In this document: positions 54,087 through 64,000 of the stretch, in pieces
Numbering within the stretch: the stretch's first letter is position 1
How the letters are laid out: the number at the start of each line of letters is the position of its first letter
Program-made: the position numbers and the translations under genes
NCBI GenBank assembly: GCA_028571685.1
Contig: CM053141.1
Span: forward strand, 55,364,333 to 55,428,332
DNA from: Heterohyrax brucei
Taxonomy: Eukaryota; Chordata; Mammalia; Hyracoidea; Procaviidae
Length of the DNA: 64,000 nt
Direction: 5' to 3'
Notes under the pieces: generated by a model
The model's input: only the letters and a program-made list of their open reading frames with translations
Databases searched by the model: none
What the model was told of the DNA's origin: nothing

Positions 54087-54295
54087 CAGGAGTCAGCAAA
54101 CAGCCCAAAAGCCAAATCTAGCTTACAGCCTTTTCCGTAAATAAAGCTTTATTGTAACACAGCCACATCCGTTTGCTTACATACAGGCTACGGCTACAAG
54201 CACAGAGTTGAGTAGTTGTGAAACAGACTCTGTGGCCTTCAAGCTTAAAAAGTATTTAGTATCTACCCTTTACAATAAAAGGTGTCCGATCTCTG
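54087..54295. mobile_element. hAT-type nonautonomous DNA transposon
   Basis: Terminal inverted repeats: 'caggagtcagcaaac' at the left and a degenerate 'gtgtccgatctctg' at the right. The internal sequence ('taaataaagctttattgtaa', 'gagttgagtagttgtgaaac') is a well-known mammal-wide MER repeat. No transposase. Confidence 0.8.
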
Positions 54296-54634
54296 CTCTA
54301 GAGTCTAGGCTATAACTACTCAGTAGAGCACTGTATTCTCTTGCTCATCTGTTGAACTTGTTGAGCTTTATGTAGTTTTCTTACTCTACTTACAAATGCA
54401 TTCATGTATTAATGTACAATTTGTCTTAGCCTGGAATCCTTGCCTCAGAGCATTTCCTCCATGTGTCTAAAATTACTTGGAAATTTTGTCCCTCTGCTCC
54501 CATTCAATTCCGTTTCACAATTGGTATGCACACACTACATTTAAGTCAGCCGAATTCATAATGAATGTGCTAAGTGGCGTTTTCATTCTGGAAAGAAAGG
54601 ATACAAATACTTTCAAATGTTTGGTGGGTGGTGC
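54296..54634. other. Unassigned
   Basis: No gene or repeat recognised. Confidence 0.5.
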
Positions 54635-54808
54635 AATTAATACTTCTTGTGGCACAGTAGTTAAGAGACATGGCTGCTGTCAAAAAGTCAGCAATTCAAA
54701 TCCACCAGCTGCTCCTTGGGAACCCTAAGAAGCAGTTCTCCTCTTTCCAACAGGGTCACTATGAGTCAGAATTGACCAAACACAACCAATTTGAGGTTTG
54801 AGGGTTTT
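54635..54808 (+). repeat. AfroSINE
   Basis: 'cttgtggcacagtagttaag', 'gtcagcaattcaaatccacc', tail 'actatgagtcagaattgacc'. Confidence 0.88.
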
Positions 54809-55885
54809 CTAATAAATATTATGCTAGGTCTGTGTGGGCATAGTCATTTCCATCACAAAAGACAGTGTAATCTCCAGATCTCCTCATCCTAGTAGAAACA
54901 AAGAGGAAGAGGAATTAAGGTGAATGGAAAGCTACAGTGAAAACCATCTTCAATGTTACGATAGAAACTTACAAATAACAAATGTGCCTTTTCTAAAAGG
55001 TCTACTGTAGCACAGAAAACTATCTTCAGAGTCCTAAAACTCACCATTAAATGCAAAATAAGATAGAATCTTTCAAACTAAAAAGCTATTAAAGAAATTC
55101 TAAAATTTAAAATATGTGCCTAAGTCAAATTAAATAGCACAAGAGAAAACACGTAACTATTTAAAGAGTACATGTAAAATTGCAAGATACTCTAGCCTCC
55201 TAGTTAAACAGCTTGTTAATCACTTTTTTCCAACTGACGTAATAAGGATGTGTTTGCGTGTATTATTTACAAGACCAAATACATGATTAATAAAAAGACG
55301 CAGTTCAAAACACCCTCTTTTAATGTTTTTGTTATACAAGTGGACCCAGATTTGTGATTAAAACTCGTCAGAGAAGCATGTGAAAAAGTGGTATGAATCA
55401 TTACTGATTTCCTGCCTTGCCCTGTCCAAAAAAGCTCATCCTCTTCCCCAACTAAAAACTCATAAAAATTAATAGTTACAGAACTTCTAGAAAAAAAAAT
55501 TGCTAAAAAAAATTTAAAACTCTAATACACAGCCTTCTTACCTAAAGTTCAGCTGTCACTTAAATCTTTCTGGACATAAAGATGTGATGCTTACTTTAAT
55601 ACACTTAGAAATCGTTTTAGAAAAAGCTCTATAGGTTTAAATGAGTGTGAACCATTTTGCCAAGCCTTGAAACTGCTACTTTGAATAGCATGTAGACTTT
55701 TAAAAGGTGAGACAGTCACAGCTTTCACTAGAGTCCTGTATGGGAAGAAAAAGAAAGGAAGGCTTATAGGATCTCCTGAGACTACTTTTACCTATTTACC
55801 ATGGTAATGAAAGATGAAATCCAAGGTGAGATGAAATACAAAGGTTGCTCAAGTGAAAAACAATTTTCAAACTTCTTGTAATCTT
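54809..55885. other. Unassigned
   Basis: AT-rich, no recognised gene or repeat. Confidence 0.5.
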
Positions 55886-56036
55886 GAAGAATCCCTAGTG
55901 GCACAGTGGTCAAGTGCTCAGCTGCTAACTAAAAGACTGGCAGTCTGAATCCACTAGCTACTTCTTGGACACCCTATGGAGCAATTCTACTCTGTCCTGT
56001 AGGGTCGTTACGAGTTGCAATCAACTCAACAGTGTA
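55886..56036 (+). repeat. AfroSINE
   Basis: 'ccctagtggcacagtggtca', 'ctggcagtctgaatccacta', tail 'cgttacgagttgcaatcaac'. Confidence 0.88.
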
Positions 56037-56225
56037 TAGTGTTGAAAGATAAACACATTTCCAGATCGTCCAATTCAAAGTCATTCTCAAACTAACAACC
56101 ATCCTTTCTGGCTATTTGTTTATTTTTATTTTGTTTTGTTTTTCCTTTTCAGGCACTCTTGGCACTGGATATTGACTTCATTTTCTTTGTCTTTTCTGCC
56201 GCCATTCTGGCCCCATATCTGAAAT

Positions 56226-56410
56226 AGGTGCTATTGAGTCAATTCTGTCTCATGGGCCTCCAGGTATTTCAGAATAGAACTGCACCTTAGTATTTTCCTG
56301 GTTTTGACTGTTTGGAAGCAGATTCCCAGGCCTTGCTTCTGAGGTGCCTCTGAATGAACTTGAACTGCCAACCTTGAAGTTAGCAGCCTAGTGCTTGATT
56401 GTTTACACCA
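56226..56410 (-). repeat. AfroSINE variant with extended middle
   Basis: 'gtgctattgagtcaattctg', 'gtttggaagcagattcccag', 'ttctgaggtgcctctgaatg', 'gaagttagcagcctagtgct'. Confidence 0.78.
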
Positions 56411-56544
56411 CCCCTTCATGCCATTCACATTGTACAGTACTTGCCTTGGGCAAAAATTAAGAAAATTGACTGCCTATGGTCTCTTAGATCTTCTCTCTCA
56501 CTATCTCCTTCCTTAACTTTGCTCTTCCAGGATTCAAACCCTAC

Positions 56545-57020
56545 ATCCTGGACCCTGCATTGGTCATCTATTGCCGTTTAGCAAATTAATCCAAAATTTA
56601 GTGATGTAAAACTATAAATGTTTATTATCTCACATAGTTCCCATGAGCTAAGAATCTGGATGTGACTTAGCTGGCTAGTTCTGTCTCAGGGTCTCTGACT
56701 AGGTGGGAGTCAAAATGTCAGCATGGTTATAGTCACTGCAGGCTTGACAAGGCCTAGATAATACACTTCCATCATGACTCACGCACACGCCTGGCTATGA
56801 TGACTGGTTGTCTGCAGGAGGCCTCAATTCCTCTTCTCAAGTACCTCTGCCTAGGGTTGGTTGAGTGTCTCCACACATGGCATCAGCCCAGGGTGAGTGA
56901 TCTAAAATTGAGCAAGACAGAAGTTCCAATGTCTTTCATATCCTACCCTTGGAAGTCATGCTCCATCATGTCCACAGGTAAACAGGTAGCCCTTATTGAA
57001 AGCAGGAGGAGATAGCACTA
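56545..57020 (-). repeat. Old mammalian interspersed repeat, class unresolved
   Basis: 'ggtcatctattgccgtttag', 'ttagtgatgtaaaactataa', 'atttattatctcacatag'-type sequence (actual 'tgtttattatctcacatagt') is a pattern I know from widespread eutherian repeats with the antisense orientation. I cannot decide between an LTR and a DNA transposon. Confidence 0.5.
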
Positions 57021-58120
57021 TCATAAAGTGACTATCATCGGAAACCATCTTGGACAACCTCCACAGACCCTGACTGCCTAAGTCTTCCATCGCGGCCTGC
57101 CTTCATGTTCCTGGCAGCCCAACCAAAGCAAATCACTCCTCAGTTTATTCTCTTGGTTCCTTACACTTGACTAAGTTTTGCTGATCTGATAAGTGAATTT
57201 CTGCTAATGTGTTCACAGAATGTTGCAAGGGGAGCAGGGGCAGTATTATGTCCGGCACACATTGTCCTTCATCAGGGAATAAAAGAGCCAAAACCTTAAT
57301 TAAAAGCACTAACTCTAGTGGTGGGGACATCAAGAATACTACAAACAGATGGAAAAAATGTGTTGTTTTTAAGTCGTGTAAGCAACTCCTAAGTCTGAGT
57401 TTTAGGAACTATTCAAACGATAGGGTAATTCCAGGCATAACAAATTTTTACCTCAGCTCTCTGACTGTTGACTAGAATTAAACAGAAGACACTCTGATCA
57501 ATGTACATTCTGATACATCCTCAGAGTCTGGCAGAGGGAAGCATTTGCTAAATATTAGTGAAATGAAAGAAAAAGGATCAGAGAAACTTGATTGCAGAAT
57601 AAAATTTAGCTACACTCAAGAAGGACAATGACAATTAAGAAGAGCAGAAGGGAGGCAAGGGAAAACTTGCTCAACATACTTTAAATCAACACATCATAGT
57701 TACTATTAGAGGAGAATAGTTACAAACAGAGTTCTCTGAAATTAAAAAAGCCAAAAATAGGATGAATTCTTCTGGACTATTTCTTTGAGGGTGAAACTAA
57801 AATTTACAGATGGTAATGATGAGAAATTAACAAAAAATAACTCATTCACTGAGTATCTAACCTGAGCCACATGCTTCACATAGACTGACAATACCTCCTT
57901 CTATAACCCTCCAACACAGATATTAGGAGGTCTGATTTTATTCCAAAAGGAGAAATAAATGTGGGGGAACAGAGACTCAGAAAACTAATAAACGAAGGCA
58001 AAAGGTGAAGCAGAGAGCTGGAAAAAAATTTAGGTTTGACTGACTTCAAAGTGTATACTTTTTCTCCAATGCTATGCTAACTAACCTGTTGTTACTGTTA
58101 GTCAAAGAAATACAGGCTCA
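57021..58120. other. Unassigned
   Basis: No recognised gene or repeat. Overlapping plus/minus frames near 57145-57475 have no recognisable features. Confidence 0.5.
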
Positions 58121-58133
58121 TTATTTATTATCA

Positions 58134-58295
58134 GGAAATCCTGGTGGAGTAGTGGTTAGTGCTACAACTGTTAATCAAAAAGGTTGGGAGTTTGAATCCT
58201 CCAGGAGCTCCTTAGAACCCTGTGGAGCAGTTCTACTCTGCCCAATAGGGTCCCTATGAGTTGGAATCAACTCAACAGCACAGGGTTTGGTTTGA
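58134..58295 (+). repeat. AfroSINE with perfect 12-bp duplication
   Basis: Flanked by 'tatttattatca' (58122-58133 and 58296-58307). 'ctggtggagtagtggttagt', 'ggttgggagtttgaatcctc', tail 'gagttggaatcaactcaaca'. Confidence 0.94.
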
Positions 58296-58314
58296 TATTT
58301 ATTATCAAGGGGGT

Positions 58315-58650
58315 TGTGTTGGTTCAGGTATAGAAGTAGCTCTCCTTCCATGCAGGAGACCCAAGTTTCATTCATGGTCAATGCATCTTGTCCAGCAGAG
58401 CTTGTGTGTTATGTTATGATGCTGAACAGGGTTCAGTAGCCCTTCCAGACTAAGTCAGACAAGAAAGAAAGCCCTGCTGAATTAGCTCCCAAAACCAGCC
58501 AGTGAAAACCCTGTGGCTGACAGCCATCAGATCCACAATGCATCATAGGGATGGTGCAGGACCAGGCAACTTTGCATCCTATTGTTCACGAAATTGCCAG
58601 GAGTCCAAGTCCAACTGGACAGCTGCCAGCAATGACAATGGTTACCAGTG
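58315..58650 (+). repeat. tRNA-Gly-headed SINE with RTE-like tail
   Basis: Head 'ctctccttccatgcaggaga' and 'cccaagtttcattcatggtc' resemble the anticodon arm and T arm of tRNA-Gly. The body ('ccagactaagtcagacaaga') is followed by 'gatggtgcaggaccaggcaa', the RTE 3' segment, and a degenerate tail 'ccaggagtccaagtccaact'. Same layout as 12848-13188 and 62828-63175. Confidence 0.78.
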
Positions 58651-59090
58651 GGAATTGAGGAAAATCCTTGGCTCCTCACTCATTCTGTCTGGGCTAATGT
58701 GCACAGGCTTTGTCAAATTGGGTTAGTGTAACTATGAGCTTGGCTAGCAGGTCGGCGGGCCAGACCCAGGGACTTAATGCGGTCCATCCCCAGCTGTACA
58801 CATTTCTTGAGAAGCATAAAAGGAAAAAAAAAAAAAAAAGATTGGGTTAAGGTTCAGCTCAGCTCTGAAGCCTGGAAATTGTGGTGATACATGCAATCTA
58901 ATCAGAATTGGGTAGAGAAAAGAGGTATGAAATATTAAAACTTTCTTTAAAAGATTAGACTGAATTATAAGCTATAAAATGATACTTTCAAAGAGTGTGC
59001 TTCTTAGTTCAAGTAGATATGAGAGTCTAAATGGGTAGCACCTGTCTGGAGTCAACATGAGAGGGCTGAAAGGAATAGGAGATGGTTTAA
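58651..59090. other. Unassigned
   Basis: An A-rich run lies at about 58823-58840. Otherwise unassigned. Confidence 0.45.
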
Positions 59091-59232
59091 TGAACATTGG
59101 AAATCCTGTGTGGAAAGGAATGTACTATCACATTATTTGGCAGAGCAACTGGGATCACATAACAATGTGTGTATAAATTTTTGTATGAGAAATTAACTTG
59201 AAATGTGAACTGTTACCTAAAGCACAATACTT
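59091..59232 (+). mobile_element. Probable L1 3' end
   Basis: 'atgagaaattaacttgaaat' and 'gttacctaaagcacaatact' resemble the afrotherian L1 3' end seen in reverse at 45876-46015. The left boundary is approximate. Confidence 0.45.
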
Positions 59233-59816
59233 TTTTTTTTCCTTTCGAACAGTAAATTAAATGAATTTTTACCTATCAATATGTAGGTACAAACAAAGGA
59301 TACATTTTCTGTATGTTGCCTTTTTTTTTTTAATTCTACAGCATGAGACATCTAAGTCAGAATGAGTTTAATATGAAATAGAAGAAAAGGAAATTATCCT
59401 CCTTGCTCACATATGGCCACCAAACACACAACCTTCAAACAGAAAATCATCTCTAAGTTACAGATTTAGAGGTTCAAGAAGGTTGCAAATGTAATATGTT
59501 AAATTCTTGCCTCAGATAACTCAACTGAGCAATGCTAAAATTCTTCAGAAAGAAAAAAGATGAACAAATTCCCTTAAAAGTACTATCAATAAACTAGAAA
59601 ATTATTTAATCCACTACAGCAATCAGTAAGAGATAATAGCTTTTGTTTCTTCTAAAATTTCATAACAAAGCAAACTTTTGAAAGCTTTTCCATTCTCTTC
59701 TTCCTTGTCTTCCAGAACTTGTCTGAAACTCCAAGTTATCTAGAAGTTTAGATACAGCATAGGCTAGAATTGTGGAGGACACAAAGAAACAGAAGATTTT
59801 TCTCTTTCTTTTACAA
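59233..59816. other. Unassigned; T-rich tracts
   Basis: T-runs near 59231-59240 and 59321-59331. No gene recognised. Confidence 0.5.
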
Positions 59817-60003
59817 CAATGGTTTGGGAATCTGTGCTGGTATCCAAACCACCCAGAGGACTTGTTAAAATACCGAGTGTTGACCCCACTCCCAGAGTTC
59901 TGATTTAATAGATCTGAAGTGGGACTCAAGAATTTAAATTTCTAATGAATTCTCAGATAATATTGATCCTGTTGGTCCAGGGACCATGCTTTGAAAATTA
60001 CTG
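59817..60003 (+). mobile_element. MER5A hAT element
   Basis: 'ccacccagaggacttgttaa', 'ccccactcccagagttctga' and 'ggtccagggaccatgctttg' are the MER5A landmarks. An approximate 8-bp duplication ('ttttacaa' / 'ctttagaa', 6 of 8) flanks it. It is a mammal-wide nonautonomous hAT transposon. Confidence 0.88.
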
Positions 60004-60325
60004 CTTTAGAACAAAAGTTTCTAGTCCAAGTGAAGACACAAGACATAGACAGATGTGAAATGAAGGAATTGAACGCAACAGCAAAAGATTAGAAAAAAGC
60101 TGAGGAAAACAAACAGCGTAAGATAAAATGGTGTAAGGACTTCAAGGAGGCAGGGATCCCACTGGCAAGTTTCATCAGACAGGAAGGGAGAGTTGGGCTG
60201 ACTCTGAGCAAACGCTGCAATAAGTGGAAAGAGGGAGTCTCAAAACTAAACACATACATTGTGTTTCACAGAAGAATCAAACCACTCCGAGATTCTCCAC
60301 TGATTAGCAGAGACTGGTATGGTGG
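60004..60325. other. Unassigned
   Basis: No recognised gene or repeat. Confidence 0.5.
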
Positions 60326-60470
60326 ATGAGCACTGGTGGTACAGTAGTTAACAGCTATGGTGCTAATCAAAAGGTTGGTAGTTTGAATCCACTCAGCCAC
60401 TTCTTAGAAACCCTGTGGAGCAGTTCTCCCTTGTTCTAAAAGTTTGCTGTGAGTCAGAATTCTAGGAAAT
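60326..60470 (+). repeat. AfroSINE
   Basis: 'actggtggtacagtagttaa', 'ggttggtagtttgaatccac', tail 'gctgtgagtcagaattctag' (degenerate). Confidence 0.85.
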
Positions 60471-61527
60471 GAGTTTGGGATATTTGGAAGGTTGGTGGGT
60501 TTGACAAGTTAGACTGAGGCAAGCGAGTGCACAGAACCACTGAGTTCAGACTAAAGGGTCTGTGGGCTTTAGGAATGACCGAGGGATTTTTTTTCAGACT
60601 AAAATGCTATGATACACGCATTTGAGTGGGACAGAGGCACTAGAGAGAGGGAGGGTACCAGCTAGAGAGTAAGTCTATGATCTAGTCCTGAGGTGATAAA
60701 AGCTTAAAGAGTTGGGATGACAACCAAGAAGAAAGAACAGATGGAAAAAGACAGAACGTGACGACATTTCTGATGCAAAGACCAAGGCAAAGGGGAGAAA
60801 GAAAAGTCAATGTGTACTGAAATTACGAGCCGTTTGGCTTGGGAAAAAATATAACAAAATATTTGATTCTATTAGGACAATGCCCAAGTATTTAAGCTAA
60901 CAATATAATATCAGAGGGTACTCAGTTTTAGGGGAGAATGGGAGAGTCTATTCTGGTACGTTTCAAACTTTCCCTAATCTTACAGGGTCTGGATTTCAAG
61001 TCTGAATCTCATCTGTGTCCAAATCCATTTAAACTCTCTAAAAAGTGATTTCCTGTTTTAAATAGAAAAATATATATATATTAAAAATTATTCAAGAGGC
61101 TTAAATACATTTTGACATCAAACAACTCTTAAGAAATAATATTTTGATGATTTAAGTAAAATTAGTCGAGAACATATGGACTGAATTTCCTTTCAAATAC
61201 ACATGATATTTAGAAAGTAAGGGGAAGACTCCTTCACAGAACGAGTTTCTTCTTTATCAAACCCTAAATGGCTGAAAAGCTCTTCAAACACTCAAAATCC
61301 AGTCAGATTTGTATCCTGGTTTTGGTGTTATTGAGTATCAGAATCTTTCAGGTAAGTTTTATTTATTTAGTCAATAAATCAAAGCATTTGTTTCAACAAG
61401 ACATGATACTTATGGATTGATTACAGTTGTATCAGTTAGATGTTCAGGTAGGAAATTTTGTATGCCTCCAGGAGTTTCCATTTGTTGTCAGTAAACTACA
61501 CTGGTGGTTTTCATATTTAACCTTTAA
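60471..61527. other. Unassigned
   Basis: AT-rich sequence, no recognised gene or repeat. Confidence 0.5.
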
Positions 61528-61698
61528 AAATAAACAACAACAACAACAATGCTGTCAGGTTGATTCCAACTCATACCAACCATATAGGACAGAGTAAAAC
61601 TGCCCCATAGAGTTTCCAAGGAATGGCTGTTGGATTTGAACTGTTGACCTTTTGTTTGGCAGCTGTAGCACTTAACCAGTAGGCCATAAGAGTTTTCA
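61528..61698 (-). repeat. AfroSINE
   Basis: Begins with an (aac)n tract, the typical RTE-like end, then 'gctgtcaggttgattccaac', 'agagtttccaaggaatggct', 'gtaggccataagagtttt'. Confidence 0.9.
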
Positions 61699-62498
61699 GA
61701 GAACTGCAGGAAAGCTAACTATTTTACTCACTATCTGTAGCCCACTTAATACCCCTCCCACCATCCTACATACACACACACATACCAACAGCAAAATTGT
61801 ATTACTTTTTTTGTCATGTTCCTCATTAGCACAAACTCCCAACTCCAGCATTCATTATCATAACTTTCAATCTTGGCACTATACCCTCCTCCAATCCTGT
61901 TACTGAACTCCCCATTCTGCTGATCTCCACCTCTCTGATTCCTGTACGTCGTTCCATCAAAGCCCTGCTTCCTCCTTACAAAAATAGGTAAGAACAGGCT
62001 TCTCACAAGATAAACAAATCTATAATTTCTTAACACCTGAGAAGTAGGAAGAACCTCATGGGTCACTTAGTTCAGCCCCCTGGTTATCAGCCAAGTAAAG
62101 ACAGCACCCTTATGGGATACAGCTGGTCAGTAGCTGAGCCAGGATTAGAGTGCAAGTCTCCTATTTCCTGGCCAATTTTCTTTCCCATTACACCACAGTA
62201 TCTCTTGGACACCTGCTTTTTACAAGTGATTGCATGACTCCCAAGTGACTGTCCTTTCTCTAAATCAAAAAAGAAACCACTTCCCTGGTTCATCATTTGC
62301 TCTCAACTCTGTGCAGCTATTCCAGCAAATGTGTATAAGGTTGTGTATGCTCAGCCTTCCCAGAGGATTCTACTGACAGGGGAAGTATTATTGCTAAGAA
62401 CACCTTGAGGGTGCTCCTGTCATATTTTGTGATTTACTGTTGACCCAACTAATCCCTAAGGCTACGTCTGTTCCATACAGCCACACTCATTTTAAGGT
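61699..62498. other. Unassigned
   Basis: No gene recognised. The minus frame 61746-62066 (106 residues) has no recognisable family. A sequence near 62045-62200 ('ggtcacttagttcagccccc', 'gagtgcaagtctcctatttc') may be an old MIR-like SINE, but I cannot confirm it. Confidence 0.45.
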
Positions 62499-62726
62499 AG
62501 TAGTTCTCAACCAGAAGTGGTTTTGCCCCCAGGAGATACTTGGCAATGTCTGATGACATTTTTGGTTTTCACAACTGGGGGGATGCTGCTCACATCTAAA
62601 GGGTAGAGTTCAGGGATGGTGCTAAACATACTACAATGCACCAGACAGCCCCCTACAATGAATTATCTGGCTCCAAATAGCAATCGTGTCTACTATAAGG
62701 CCACATTTTAGGAGAGTTGACCACTG
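62499..62726 (+). mobile_element. MER20 hAT element
   Basis: 'tagttctcaaccagaagtgg', 'ttggcaatgtctgatgacat', 'ggttttcacaactgggggga' and 'ctacaatgcaccagacagcc' follow MER20 order. The end 'ggagagttgaccactg' is the degenerate right inverted repeat. Confidence 0.9.
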
Positions 62727-62827
62727 TAGGACTCTACAAGAGTGTCAGTCACTTCCCAAGTTTCAGAATAACAGCTTGACCTTTCTGTTCTGGAGACTTT
62801 ATTATGTACCAGGCTTGGGCTAGGTGG

Positions 62828-63175
62828 TTTTGTTAGCTGTCATGGAGTTAGTCCCCAACTCACGGTAGTCTCTCACACCTCAGAACAAGATACTGTCCTG
62901 TCCTACATCATCTCCATGATCAGGTATGGACTGAACTACTGTGAACCATAAGGTTTTCCTTGGCTGATTTTTGGAAGTAGAACACCAGGTCTTTCCTTTA
63001 TTCCATTTTAATCTGGAATTTCTGCCAAACCCTATTCAGCAGCACAGCAACACACAAGGCCTCCCCTGACAGAGAGATTGTGACTATGGATGAGATACAT
63101 TGGCCATGAACTGAACCCAGGTCTCCCTCACGGAAGGCGAGAATTCTACCATGGAATCAACAGTGCCTCACTGGT
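62828..63175 (-). repeat. tRNA-Gly-headed SINE with RTE-like tail
   Basis: The tRNA-like head is 63097-63167 (71 bp, tRNA length), complement reading 'gtagaattctcgccttccgt' and 'gacctgggttcagttcatgg', very close to tRNA-Gly with an apparent anticodon position TCC. The body and an RTE-type tail follow toward 62828 ('tgtcatggagttagtcccca', 'cagaacaagatactgtcctg'). The best-preserved of three copies. Not a functional tRNA gene, because it is embedded in a SINE and its arms are mismatched. Confidence 0.8.
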
Positions 63176-64000
63176 GCTGGGTCCTGCTGCCAAATTTACA
63201 ATATGATCATCTTCCTGGAAAGGGATTAGAAACATAGAATATGGTAGTTGTGGAAGGTTCTAGGCATAGGGAAAAGCAGAGTTTTCAGCCAGATACATTT
63301 CCAAGCATGCCACGCTACAGCCAAATAAAATATTGAACCTATTGGAAGGCAAGATATGCCTCATCCATCGCTGAGCTCAACGACAGCTGCTCAGACCCGA
63401 TGGAAAACTTTGAGAAGATGAATGTGGTGTAACAGCCCCAAAGCCCTCCAAGAACAGCCAGACAGGCTTCTGTCAAGAATGCTTTGCAAAGTAAAAGTGG
63501 CCACGTAGTTTCTTTTGTTGTTGTTATTGTTGTTGTGCCAAGTGAAACACAAACTATGCTTTTAATATTTCAAGAAAGAAAAATCTTCCTTTGATACCAT
63601 GTCTTACTCACTTTCACCAAAATGTCACCCTGTTAGACTGCGTACTATCCGGAATGTATCACAAGTCTCTTTTGTCAGTGTTATTTCTCCTTTGAGCATA
63701 TTCCTTTAATTTAAGTCAGTGTGACTGGTTTGTATTAAAGTATTGGAAAGGTTCTTGGGTTTCAGATCGACAGTAAGTCCATAAAAGAGCCAACGGATTT
63801 TCCATTTCCGGGCAATCAAACTACATGTTGTGAAAACAAATATGCTCTTGTGTGGTGCATAATGGAGCAAAAGTGAAGAGTAAATACTGGATTTGTGTTG
63901 CTGAGTCAGCTCTTTGAACTTCAGAGAATGTGAGAAAAATACCATCCCAAGCTAGAGGATCTTGGGGCAGGGAAATTAGAAATGAGGAGAAGTTCCTCCT
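63176..64000. other. Unassigned; GTT tract
   Basis: A (GTT)n tract at about 63517-63536 is followed by 'gccaagtg', possibly a very short antisense tail-only SINE end. The rest is unassigned. Confidence 0.45.

Noticed and set aside
46785-56410. A separate SINE family for the extended-middle copies (46785, 52915, 56226)
   Set aside because: They keep the AfroSINE head and tail landmarks, so I treat them as a subfamily and not as a new family.
63097-63167. A functional tRNA-Gly gene
   Set aside because: It is the head of a SINE with body and tail attached and has mismatches to tRNA-Gly.
1-64000. CRISPR arrays, operons, bacterial promoters or ribosome binding sites
   Set aside because: The sequence is vertebrate nuclear DNA; the only short regular repeats are microsatellites and the 32-bp minisatellite, with no spacers.

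Overview
This window is vertebrate, specifically mammalian, intergenic (or deep intronic) DNA. I find no host protein-coding exon, no functional RNA gene and no CpG island. The repeat content points to an afrotherian genome, most likely an elephant or close relative. Dozens of copies of an AfroSINE-type tRNA-like SINE, recognisable by a 3' tail close to 'gagtcggaatcgactcgacggca', lie among many copies of an RTE/BovB-like LINE whose 3' end carries the same tail followed by (aac)n. Older mammal-wide repeats (MER20, MER5A, another hAT element, L1M) confirm the class. The organism call comes from memory of these families, not from a search.

Layout. 0-5 kb: ordinary sequence with a full AfroSINE (1.28 kb), an RTE 3' end (3.2 kb) and a precise solo retroviral LTR (3510-4314) that split an AfroSINE. 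5.3-7.2 kb: antisense RTE interrupted by an ERVL-type solo LTR ('family A') with a large TATCTA microsatellite. 7.2-15 kb: L1 3' end, several SINEs and long unassigned stretches. 15-22 kb: a dense nest holding RTE, family A LTRs, a full-length dead mariner transposon, two mariner-derived foldback elements and SINEs. 22-28 kb: L1 pieces, a 51-bp tail-only SINE insertion and an RTE inserted into an old L1. 28.7-31.5 kb: antisense RTE carrying a 'family B' LTR that itself carries two SINEs. 32.4-37.8 kb: a fossil ERVL internal region on the minus strand (gag/protease/RT/RNase H/integrase remnants), cut by an LTR, an RTE and SINEs. 37.8-39.1 kb: family A LTR with an RTE inside. 42.6-45.1 kb and 47.2-50.2 kb: the two longest RTE copies, in opposite orientations. 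51.1-52.7 kb: two family B LTRs, one split by a SINE. 53-64 kb: a mariner foldback, hAT elements, SINEs and unassigned sequence.

The apparent system is a parasitic economy. An RTE LINE encodes endonuclease and reverse transcriptase. At least two SINE families (AfroSINE and a tRNA-Gly-headed SINE) carry its 3' tail and were probably copied by it. Nothing here looks intact enough to be active. The best second looks are the tail-only 51-bp insertion with a 12-bp target duplication, the 150-bp inverted copy of an RTE segment that lacks a 3' end, the inverted low-copy repeat at 39.8/42.2 kb, the three mariner foldbacks sharing one unusual junction, and the SINE dimer inside one target duplication.
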